This document shows positions 16,546 to 23,922 of a stretch of DNA of 41,025 nt, in pieces. The notes under the pieces were generated by a model that searched no databases, was not told the origin of the DNA, and worked only from the letters and a program-made list of their open reading frames with translations. Origin of the DNA: Nitrospiraceae bacterium UBA6905 (GTDB lineage Bacteria; Nitrospirota; Thermodesulfovibrionia; Thermodesulfovibrionales; UBA6898). Position 1 is the stretch's first letter. The number at the start of each line of letters is the position of its first letter. The translations under genes and the position numbers were made by a program. The stretch lies in contig DKBH01000016.1 of assembly GCA_002451165.1 (NCBI GenBank), positions 1 through 41,025 on the forward strand, given 5' to 3'.

Positions 16546-17019
16546 ATGCGATTTCTCTACTATGACCGCGTGCTCACGATCGATAAAGGCAGGTCGATCA
16601 CCGGCGTAAAGACATTCCCGCTGTCTGAAGAGTTCTTGCGGAAGCACTTCACGAGAAAGGCCCTTGTCCCCGGAGTTATATTCATCGAGTCAATGGCTCA
16701 ATTACTCGGTTGGCTGATCATCTATTCCCATGACTTCCGGCTCTCTTCGATCATGTCCCTCATAGAGGGAGTGAAGGTGCCGGCTGCGCTCCGACCGGGC
16801 TTCGCTGCTGAGATAAGTGCTGAAATCATCTCGACTTCGCGACGAGACTCCCTGGGGCGCGCAAAAGTGCAAGTGGACGGCTTGGAAGTCGCATCGGTGG
16901 ACCGCTTCATCTTCAGCCATTTTCACAAGGTGGACCAGGTTGCCCTCAAGGCTCGTTTTTCCTACTATAGTGGCATCCCTGCCGAATCATTTGACGGGCG
17001 TGGACCGTATGGCAGCTAG
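16546..17019 (+). CDS. 3-hydroxyacyl-ACP dehydratase, FabZ-like hot-dog protein (DH1)
   Basis: 157 residues, single hot-dog domain. The catalytic pair is H34 (LRKHFTRKALVPG) and E48 (FIESMAQ), at the same spacing as in DH2. Compared with FabZ, GHFPG is changed to KHFTR, so the substrate pocket differs. It removes water from 3-hydroxyacyl-ACP. Ribosome site GAGGAGG precedes ATG 16546; the KS2 stop is 9 nt upstream. It could pair with DH2, as aryl-polyene dehydratases do, but pairing is not shown by sequence. Confidence 0.88.
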   Translation: MRFLYYDRVLTIDKGRSITGVKTFPLSEEFLRKHFTRKALVPGVIFIESMAQLLGWLIIYSHDFRLSSIMSLIEGVKVPAALRPGFAAEISAEIISTSRRDSLGRAKVQVDGLEVASVDRFIFSHFHKVDQVALKARFSYYSGIPAESFDGRGPYGS

Positions 17020-18292
17020 ACGCAGGGTAGTGGTAACCGGCCTCGGCCTGATCACACCTCTCGGGACCGGCGTCACTGAGAACTGGGATCGCCTTCTTGC
17101 CGGTGTCTCAGGAATTCGACGGCTGGCTATGGCAGAGGCCATTGGGGCACCAGTGAAGGCAGCCGGAAACGTGACTGCGGGGGACTGGCAGGCTGCTAGG
17201 GACGCTTTCCCTCAGGATGCGATCAATGAAGGGGAGCGGCGAACGCTCTTTGCGCTCTGGGCTGCGAAGTCCGCTCTCCATGATGCGCAGCTAAGTGAAG
17301 GCCCTTTTGAACAATATCGTTGCGGCGTGGCCTTAGCGGCCGGGCTGGGTATCAATAGGCTTGAGGATGTCGCCCGATGGGTCGACAGCAACAGAAGATT
17401 TGATATCCCCCGCTTCGGCCGTGAATATACCGCCATACATCCGGAATCGATAATGCGCAATAACTCCAACCGGCCCGCGGCGCTCATTGCTCGGAGGTTT
17501 GACCTTCACGGCATGAACCTCACCGTGACCACCGCCTGCGCATCTGGGACACAGGCAATCGGAACCGCCTTTCGCGCTATCCAGCGAGGTGATGCGGCTG
17601 TGATGCTTGCGGGTGGTGCCGATTCTATGATCAATCCGATCGGGCTCGTCTTCTTTGCGCTCCTGGGAGCCGCATCGGCGTCCTCGGACGATCCCGCTAC
17701 TATCTGCAGGCCATTCGATCGTAAACGGTCGGGCCTTGTGATGGGTGAAGGAGCAGGCTTCGCCCTTCTGGAGGAAGAAGGCCATGCGTTGAGAAGGGGT
17801 GCCAAGATCTACGCCGAGGTCTCCGGATACGGGACGTCCCTCGATGCCTATCAGGTGACGGCACCGCATCCTGCCGGCAGGGGCGCTGAATCTTCCATGA
17901 TGCGGGCACTTCAAGACGCTGGCATGCATCCGCGTGAAATTGACTATATCAATGCTCACGGGACGTCCACCAAACTAAACGATGTGGCAGAAACGACAGC
18001 CATCAAGGCTGTATTCCAGGAACATGCCAGAAAACTTGCCGTCAGCTCAAGCAAATCAATGATTGGCCACCTTCTTGCTGCCGCAGGTGCACCGGAGTTC
18101 GTGTATACTATCCTGAGCGTACAGCACGATGCAGTCCACCCGACAATCAATCTCACGCACCCTGATCCGAAATGCGACCTGGATTACGTTGCAGAGGGAC
18201 AGCGTCTGATGAAAGTACGCGCGGCATTATCAAATTCCATTGGATTTGGCGGGCAGAATGCGTCCATTATCGTGCGGAAGTACCATACATGA
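17009..18292 (+). CDS. Beta-ketoacyl-ACP synthase, active (KS3)
   Basis: 427 residues from ATG 17009. The triad is complete: C177 in TVTTACASGTQ, then NAHGTST and KSMIGHLLAAAG for the two histidines. FabF-class with the usual N-terminal RRVVVTGLGLITPLG. The open frame extends upstream inside DH1, but the true start overlaps the DH1 stop by 11 nt. A GTG at 17000 is also possible. A second, separate condensing enzyme suggests either initiation versus elongation roles or pairing with KS4. Confidence 0.94.
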   Translation: MAARRRVVVTGLGLITPLGTGVTENWDRLLAGVSGIRRLAMAEAIGAPVKAAGNVTAGDWQAARDAFPQDAINEGERRTLFALWAAKSALHDAQLSEGPFEQYRCGVALAAGLGINRLEDVARWVDSNRRFDIPRFGREYTAIHPESIMRNNSNRPAALIARRFDLHGMNLTVTTACASGTQAIGTAFRAIQRGDAAVMLAGGADSMINPIGLVFFALLGAASASSDDPATICRPFDRKRSGLVMGEGAGFALLEEEGHALRRGAKIYAEVSGYGTSLDAYQVTAPHPAGRGAESSMMRALQDAGMHPREIDYINAHGTSTKLNDVAETTAIKAVFQEHARKLAVSSSKSMIGHLLAAAGAPEFVYTILSVQHDAVHPTINLTHPDPKCDLDYVAEGQRLMKVRAALSNSIGFGGQNASIIVRKYHT

Positions 18293-18319
18293 TAATGATA
18301 GACCGAGAAATGGGGGGCC

Positions 18320-19078
18320 ATGAGCATCACCATTGATCTTTCAGGAAGGGTTGCCCTGGTGACGGGGGCATCAAGGGGCATTGGTAGCGCATGCGCGAAA
18401 TCGCTGGCCGCTGCAGGAGCACAGGTGGTCCTGAATTACCACAAGTCCGCTGAAAAAGCTGGGGCCCTTGTCGAAGACATCCGCGCAGCAGGGGGTAAAG
18501 CCGAGTGCATCGGCGCCGACGTCTCCGACCCTCATCAGGTGGGCCGGCTCTTTGATCATATGCAGAAAACGTACGGCAGGATAGACATCCTGGTGAATAA
18601 TGCGGGCATAATCAAGGACAGACTTCTTCTCAGCATGGAACTGACTGACTGGGACAGGGTTATTGACCTGAACCTCAGGAGCGTCTTCCTCTGCACGCAG
18701 CATGCCGCTGAGATGATGATGCTGAACCATGCCGGCAAGATCATCAATATCTCCTCAGTCAGTGCGGTGAAATGCGGGCGGGGACAGACGAATTACGCAT
18801 CCGCCAAAGGCGGGGTGATCTCCTTCACCCGGGCATGCGCGGTTGAGCTTTCGGGTAAAGGCATCCAGGTCAACGCGGTGCTCCCCGGCATGATTGCGAC
18901 GGATATGAGTAGCCGAGTGAGGAAGATAGCCGGCGAAGCGATCCTCAAATCAATCCCGGCGGGGAGGTTTGGCGAGGCATCGGATATTGCGGCGGCTGTA
19001 GTCTTCCTGGCATCAGGTCTTTCAGATTACATAACCGGTCAGGCAATCAGCGTCGATGGAGGGATGACGGTCTCATGA
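18320..19078 (+). CDS. 3-oxoacyl-ACP reductase (FabG-like)
   Basis: 252 residues, classical SDR. The NADPH site is GASRGIG, NNAG is present, and the catalytic Ser-Tyr-Lys comes from INISSVSAV and YASAKGG (YxxxK). C-terminal ITGQAISVDGGM is typical of FabG. It reduces the 3-keto group after each condensation and is the only canonical ketoreductase in the operon. A GGGGGGCC stretch precedes ATG 18320. Its TGA overlaps the AcpS start. Confidence 0.95.
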   Translation: MSITIDLSGRVALVTGASRGIGSACAKSLAAAGAQVVLNYHKSAEKAGALVEDIRAAGGKAECIGADVSDPHQVGRLFDHMQKTYGRIDILVNNAGIIKDRLLLSMELTDWDRVIDLNLRSVFLCTQHAAEMMMLNHAGKIINISSVSAVKCGRGQTNYASAKGGVISFTRACAVELSGKGIQVNAVLPGMIATDMSSRVRKIAGEAILKSIPAGRFGEASDIAAAVVFLASGLSDYITGQAISVDGGMTVS

Positions 19079-19476
19079 TACAGATACACCAGGGTCTCGA
19101 CATCGTAGATATCGGGAAATTCAGAGAGGTTGCAAAAAGGTGCGAAGGTCTGATCGCGGATATTTTTTCGCCCGGAGAGATCGAATACTGCACCTCGCAG
19201 AAGGATCCCTTCGTCCATTTTGCCGGAAGGTTCGCCGCAAAAGAGGCATGCCTGAAAGCTCTGGGTCTCGGGATAGCCGCGCGGGGAGTTAGTCATTCAC
19301 TTCGCGATATTGAAATAACACGGCATCGGTCCGGGCGACCCGGGCTCCTTCTGAAAGGCTGGACCGCAACAGTCAGCAGAAGGAAGAAGATATTTCAATA
19401 TACGGTCTCGATCTCCCACTCGGCCGCCGCTGCAGTTGCCTCGGTAATGCTTCTGGGCGGAGAGGTAGAGGCATGA
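19075..19476 (+). CDS. Holo-ACP synthase (AcpS-type phosphopantetheinyl transferase)
   Basis: 133 residues, the AcpS size. Magnesium and CoA ligands are visible as D9 in GLDIVDI and the Glu in GRFAAKEACLKALG; FSPGEIEYC is another family stretch. It puts the 4'-phosphopantetheine arm on Ser44 of the operon's ACP. A dedicated transferase implies the unusual ACP is not efficiently served by the housekeeping enzyme (inference). ATG overlaps the FabG stop (ATGA). Confidence 0.92.
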   Translation: MIQIHQGLDIVDIGKFREVAKRCEGLIADIFSPGEIEYCTSQKDPFVHFAGRFAAKEACLKALGLGIAARGVSHSLRDIEITRHRSGRPGLLLKGWTATVSRRKKIFQYTVSISHSAAAAVASVMLLGGEVEA

Positions 19477-19552
19477 GCCGGCCCTGCCTGCTGACGAATC
19501 CGGCGATGATATCGAGAAGAAAAAGGGAAAGAGACCGAGGAAAGGGGTGCCT

Positions 19553-20005
19553 ATGCGGTATCTTCTGATCGACCATATCACCGAATGGAAACCCGGCGAG
19601 AGCATCAGGGGCATCAAAAACGTGGCGATGAGCGAGGACTTTCTAGAGTTCCATTTTCCGGGAACCCCGATCATGCCGGGCGTCATGCTGCTCGAAGCGA
19701 TCAGCCAGCTCACGGGCTGGCTGGTAGCGGCATCGTCGGACTTCAAGGAGTGGTTCCTCATCGGCAGGGTCTTAAAGTGTGGATTCTATGGCTTCGCACT
19801 TCCAGGCGACAAGGTGGAGTTCACGGTGAGCAAGATATCCAGCGGTTCTGAGGAATCATTGACCTTTGCAGCAGTCGGAATGGTCGAGGGGAAAAAGAAG
19901 ATAGCAGCAGAATTCGGAGGCTCGCTCACGCCACTGTCAGAACTCGAAAACCCTGAAGAGCAGCGGCGATTTTTTTCGATCCTGACAAGACAGACAGGTA
20001 TGTAG
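19553..20005 (+). CDS. 3-hydroxyacyl-ACP dehydratase, FabZ-like (DH2)
   Basis: 150 residues from ATG 19553 (a GTG at 19547 is an alternative), with AGGAAAGGGG upstream. H34 (LEFHFPGTPIMPG) and E48 (LLEAISQ) form the hot-dog catalytic pair; this copy keeps the FabZ-like HFPGTPIMPG better than DH1. It starts 76 nt after AcpS and is followed by KS4, whose ATG begins at the next base after the DH2 stop. Same fold and the same catalytic spacing as DH1, so an ancient duplication. Confidence 0.9.
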   Translation: MRYLLIDHITEWKPGESIRGIKNVAMSEDFLEFHFPGTPIMPGVMLLEAISQLTGWLVAASSDFKEWFLIGRVLKCGFYGFALPGDKVEFTVSKISSGSEESLTFAAVGMVEGKKKIAAEFGGSLTPLSELENPEEQRRFFSILTRQTGM

Positions 20006-21325
20006 ATGGCGGATCGCGATGTTGTGATAACAGGTATGGGCCTTCTGAGCCCTCTCGGCGCAGACTGCAGAGAGAACTGGGAGAATATCAGAGCTGGCCG
20101 CACCGGGATTTCCATCCATACGGCAGACGACCGGCCTGCTGGCATGCGGCATTTCGGAAAAATTGCTAATACCGCGCTGCCTGCCGACATTCCCCCCAAG
20201 CTTTCCGGTCAGGCTCGATTTCTCTGCAGGGCTTCGGTCTTCGGCTTCAAGGCCGCGCAGGAAGCGGCGGCAATGGCGGCCTTTCCGTTGGAACTGATAC
20301 CGCCAAGCCGGCGCGCTCTTTTCATCGCTTCGGGCGACTTTACGAAGGTCGGATACGAATTCATGCATGCCGCAGTTAAGGATGCAGTGAAGGGTGGAAG
20401 TATGGACCACGTCCGGCTCAATGCGGCAACACTCAATAAAGTGAGCCCTCTTTTCCTTCTGGAATCCTTACATAACAACCTCTTCAGTTTTCTCTCTGCA
20501 TACCTTGAGTTCATGGGACCGAATACCAGTTTTGCCAGCCTTTCGCCGGGCGGTGGCCAGGCGATAGAGTTGGCATGCAGGGCAATCCGCCAGAATAGGG
20601 CTGACATAGCTGTAGCGGTAGGATATGGGAGCTGGATTAACGAGGTCACCCTTTATGAACTCGACACGCTTGGTCTGTTGTCGCGCTGTAGGCAGGGCTC
20701 CTCCTCATTCCGGCCGTTCGACCGTCACAGAGATGGTTTCATCACCGGCGAGGGAGGAGCGGCGCTCTTTCTCGAGTCTGCTGAAACGGCAAGGGCCAGG
20801 GGCGCCCGGATCTTGGCAAAAATACGCGGCGCAGGCGGGTTTCATACACTTTCCGAGGGCCGGCATTTTACGGTGCCACGGATGGTAAGCAAACGAGTTA
20901 TGGAGCTTGCGCTGGCAGACGCCGGCTGCACAGTCGGGGAACTGGCATTTATTCTGCCCCATGGCAGCGGGACGCGGAAAGGGGATAGTGCTGAACTCAT
21001 GTCACTTGCCGCTCTCTTTTCCTCATCCGGTTTCGACGTACCGATTTGCGGCCTTAAGCCATATACAGGCCATCTGGGCTCTGCCAGTGACATCGCTGAG
21101 GTCATTATCGGTATCAGGGCAATTGCTGATGGGGTTGTCCCAGCCACTCTCAACTTCTCCGAAAGCGACCGGGAATTCGCAGAGTTAAAGATATCGGGCA
21201 GCCGCCAGCACTGCCAGGGAAGACATTTTCTTTCAGTCAGTTACGGCATTGGCAGCCAGTCCTCCTCCGTTGTTGTTGAGATCCCTTCTGAAAGCGCAGT
21301 ACATGCAGAGGAGTATGTCCATTGA
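20006..21325 (+). CDS. Ketosynthase-fold protein with Cys-to-Ser change (KS4)
   Basis: 439 residues. The nucleophile position aligns with S180 (FASLSPGGGQAIE), while both histidines look kept (LPHGSGTRKGD and YTGHLGSASD). A Ser at this site cannot do normal thioester transfer. KS-fold proteins with altered nucleophile serve as chain-length or decarboxylating partners, or as acyltransferases. It starts one base after DH2. It may partner KS3, giving two KS/KS-like pairs in the operon (inference). Confidence 0.87.
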   Translation: MADRDVVITGMGLLSPLGADCRENWENIRAGRTGISIHTADDRPAGMRHFGKIANTALPADIPPKLSGQARFLCRASVFGFKAAQEAAAMAAFPLELIPPSRRALFIASGDFTKVGYEFMHAAVKDAVKGGSMDHVRLNAATLNKVSPLFLLESLHNNLFSFLSAYLEFMGPNTSFASLSPGGGQAIELACRAIRQNRADIAVAVGYGSWINEVTLYELDTLGLLSRCRQGSSSFRPFDRHRDGFITGEGGAALFLESAETARARGARILAKIRGAGGFHTLSEGRHFTVPRMVSKRVMELALADAGCTVGELAFILPHGSGTRKGDSAELMSLAALFSSSGFDVPICGLKPYTGHLGSASDIAEVIIGIRAIADGVVPATLNFSESDREFAELKISGSRQHCQGRHFLSVSYGIGSQSSSVVVEIPSESAVHAEEYVH

Positions 21326-21557
21326 CATGCATCACGAGAATAGTTTTCTCTCTTATTGTCATGCGCTGTTGCACAAGGGATGCGCCGCCTTCTGTCGCGC
21401 CATGGCGGTGAAGCTGGCCACTCTCAATAACGAAGAGGCCTGTTCGATCCTGTTATCAGATTGTCCTGCTTCATTTTACGACGTGAAGTCCGAAGTGCTC
21501 ACCGCTGTGCGGCGTCTTGAGTCTTCAGACGGTACAGCCAGCAAGCGGCAGTCCTGA
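21315..21557 (+). CDS. Small Cys-rich protein of unknown function
   Basis: 80 residues from ATG 21315, which overlaps the KS4 stop by 11 nt. GAGGAG is upstream, closer to optimal for the alternative ATG 21327. It holds five cysteines, at 15, 23, 27, 43 and 50, and is predicted mainly helical with a charged C-terminus. No family recognised. Its position between KS4 and the acyltransferase, within an operon whose genes overlap throughout, argues that it is a real gene. Confidence 0.6.
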   Translation: MSIDMHHENSFLSYCHALLHKGCAAFCRAMAVKLATLNNEEACSILLSDCPASFYDVKSEVLTAVRRLESSDGTASKRQS

Positions 21558-21568
21558 GGCGATGTGAC

Positions 21569-22861
21569 GTGAGCGGAAGGCTGAGTGTTTTTCAGAGGGC
21601 AATGCTCCGGTGGAATGATATCCACCCCTATAACGCTGTCCATATCGTTCATGTACAACAGAAACTTGATCGTGAGCGCCTCAGATGTGCTATTACCCGT
21701 GAAATCAGAGATTTGGGTCTCGGGAGCTTCATCATCGACCGTGTACAGGGAACGTATGCATTTGCCGACGATACGAATGCCATTGAACTGCGGTTCCTTG
21801 CTGCGGCGGATGAGGTGACTCCTGTTCTTTCGCAACTGGTAGAGGCAGAACTCAATAGGCCTTTCTCCAACAGGATGCTGTCACCCTTCAGGTTCTTTGT
21901 GGTCGAAGAGACGGAGGCCTTCTATCTCGGCTTAGTATATTTCCATGCTGTGGCTGGGGCCGAGTCGGTTGCCTTTCTCATGAACCTTATCTTGAACAGA
22001 TATATGGAGCGAGAACACCAGTCCTGTTCCCTTCCGCTCGATCTGTATTTTCGTCCCTCTGTTCTGAAAAGGACTGTGCGTCCTTCGCTTATGGTAGGGC
22101 AGCTCCGCCTGCTGATGCGGCATGTTGCAAATGTGAGAAGGTCCTGCAGACCCAACTACCGTGATATGGAAAATCACCGGAACGCTTTTTTTTCATTTGT
22201 GATCCAGGAGGAACGCTTTCACCAAATTTTGGCGAAAGCGAAACAATGGGGTGTTACCCTGAATGACTTTTTTCTTGCTGGTATTCTCTGGTCGCTCTCT
22301 CCGCTTGCGTGGAAAAGACTGAAGGCTCAGAGGCGACGGCTGCTCTCTGCCGGCTCGATTGCGAATATCCGGAAAGACTTAATGGTCGAAGAATCGAGAA
22401 CATTCGGCCTCTTCCTCGGCTCGTTTATCGTTTCCCACGAAGTTCTCGAAGACATTACGCTCGAAGCACTTGCTCGAGATCTCCAGCGCCAAACTTCACA
22501 GATTAAGAAATATAAGACATATCTCTTTTCCTTGCTTGAACTGAAGGCAGCGGAGGTCCTCATCCCTTACTTGAGCGGTGGCGAAGCCCGTTTTTATGCA
22601 AAGAATTTTCCCCTTTGGGCAGGCATCACAAACATGAATCTTAATGCCATCTGGGCCAGGGAAAATAGGAATGAAGTCACTGATTACCTGAGAATCGTCT
22701 CGACCGGTCCGGTCACTCCGTGTGTCTTTGCCATTACGACCCTGGGGCAGCGGATCAATGTCGGCGTAAGTTATCGTACAGCTGTCTACAGCCCTGTGGA
22801 TATGCAGGAAATAGTTTGCCGATTCCAGGGTATTATCGAGGAGACCGTATGTCGCCGGTGA
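21569..22861 (+). CDS. Condensation-fold (BAHD/PapA-like) acyltransferase
   Basis: 430 residues with the two-lobed condensation-superfamily pattern. The catalytic HHxxxDG motif appears as FHAVAGA at 125-131: the second His (H126) is kept, but the Asp is Gly. The C-terminal lobe has an IVSTGPVTPCVFAITTLGQR-like beta strand region. The family transfers acyl groups from carrier thioesters to alcohol or amine acceptors. The altered motif means activity is uncertain. GTG 21569 is used, with GAGG upstream. It overlaps the next gene by 13 nt. Confidence 0.75.
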   Translation: MSGRLSVFQRAMLRWNDIHPYNAVHIVHVQQKLDRERLRCAITREIRDLGLGSFIIDRVQGTYAFADDTNAIELRFLAAADEVTPVLSQLVEAELNRPFSNRMLSPFRFFVVEETEAFYLGLVYFHAVAGAESVAFLMNLILNRYMEREHQSCSLPLDLYFRPSVLKRTVRPSLMVGQLRLLMRHVANVRRSCRPNYRDMENHRNAFFSFVIQEERFHQILAKAKQWGVTLNDFFLAGILWSLSPLAWKRLKAQRRRLLSAGSIANIRKDLMVEESRTFGLFLGSFIVSHEVLEDITLEALARDLQRQTSQIKKYKTYLFSLLELKAAEVLIPYLSGGEARFYAKNFPLWAGITNMNLNAIWARENRNEVTDYLRIVSTGPVTPCVFAITTLGQRINVGVSYRTAVYSPVDMQEIVCRFQGIIEETVCRR

Positions 22862-23922
22862 GGAGATATTTCTCTTGGGCGTTCGTGCTGATAATCGTCA
22901 TGATCTTTTTCATCGGCTGCGCTCCGAATGGTTATGTACGTCCGGAAAGAGCCTATCCGCTGACGGTAGAATCAGAAACCGTTCTCCGGGCTGTCGAGAT
23001 CGATCCCGCGCTTGAGGAACCTATTCTGGCCCTTGATCCTGAGCACATCAGCGGAGAGGATGTCAGTAAAGTTTTGTCGCATGCGCCTGCACCCCGCATC
23101 ATGAAAATTCATGGAGGCATATATCCTGTCTATCTTGTCATGGAGTCCTTCTCCCGATTTCTCATCAAAATGGGTTATCCCCAGGAGGCGGTCAGAAACC
23201 CCAATGACGGCTCATACTCTTATAGCTGTTATGACAGCGGTGAGAAGCTTGCCGGCATCCTGGCGTGGCACTATGAGCGGGAGGGCATGCGGCCGATGAT
23301 CATCGGCCATAGTCAGGGAGGCATGCAGGCGGTAAAAGTCCTCTATGAGCTTGCTGGCAAGTTTGACAGTACCGTTAACGTCTGGAATCCCCTGACCAAC
23401 AAAAAGGAAGAGCGCCATGCGATCATCGATCCGTTGACCGGGACAGTAAGCCCTGTTGTGGGTCTGAAGCTTTCCTATGTCAGCGCTGTTGGCGCTGGCG
23501 GACTGACCCGTCTGCTCCCAAATCAGTGGATCATGGCAGGAAGGTTAAGGAAAATCCCTGACAGCGTTGAAGAGTTTACTGGATTCTCAATCGGCATCGA
23601 CTTCTGGGGTGGAGACGTGTTCGGCCTTGGCAGCTCGAATCTCTACCAATCCAACGGATCGGCGGTCGTGCGCAACGTGAAACTGCCGGCATCGTACAAT
23701 CATGTGATAATTCCCGTGACGTCACATCTTGCAAAGAACAGAGAGATGCGCGCATGGATCAACTCCTATACCCCCGTTGATGAACCCCATCTCGAGGTTG
23801 AGTTCGATGCGGACAGCATGAACATTCTCTGGGCTGCAGACGTCTGGTACAGCATCAAGAAACATTGGACGATTGAATTGCAGCGACTTATCAGAGCGAA
23901 ACGGCGGCTATTGAATGACTAA
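22849..23922 (+). CDS. Lipoprotein alpha/beta-hydrolase
   Basis: 357 residues from ATG 22849 behind CGAGGAG; longer upstream frames lie inside the acyltransferase gene. Signal peptide with lipobox FIGC (C24), so lipid-anchored in the envelope. The oxyanion region is IMKIHGGIYP, the nucleophile elbow GHSQGG puts Ser155 in place, and a late His sits in YNHVIIP or SHLAKN. It may hydrolyse an ester or lipid during export or maturation of the operon's product (inference). Overlaps the neighbours on both sides. Confidence 0.82.
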   Translation: MSPVRRYFSWAFVLIIVMIFFIGCAPNGYVRPERAYPLTVESETVLRAVEIDPALEEPILALDPEHISGEDVSKVLSHAPAPRIMKIHGGIYPVYLVMESFSRFLIKMGYPQEAVRNPNDGSYSYSCYDSGEKLAGILAWHYEREGMRPMIIGHSQGGMQAVKVLYELAGKFDSTVNVWNPLTNKKEERHAIIDPLTGTVSPVVGLKLSYVSAVGAGGLTRLLPNQWIMAGRLRKIPDSVEEFTGFSIGIDFWGGDVFGLGSSNLYQSNGSAVVRNVKLPASYNHVIIPVTSHLAKNREMRAWINSYTPVDEPHLEVEFDADSMNILWAADVWYSIKKHWTIELQRLIRAKRRLLND

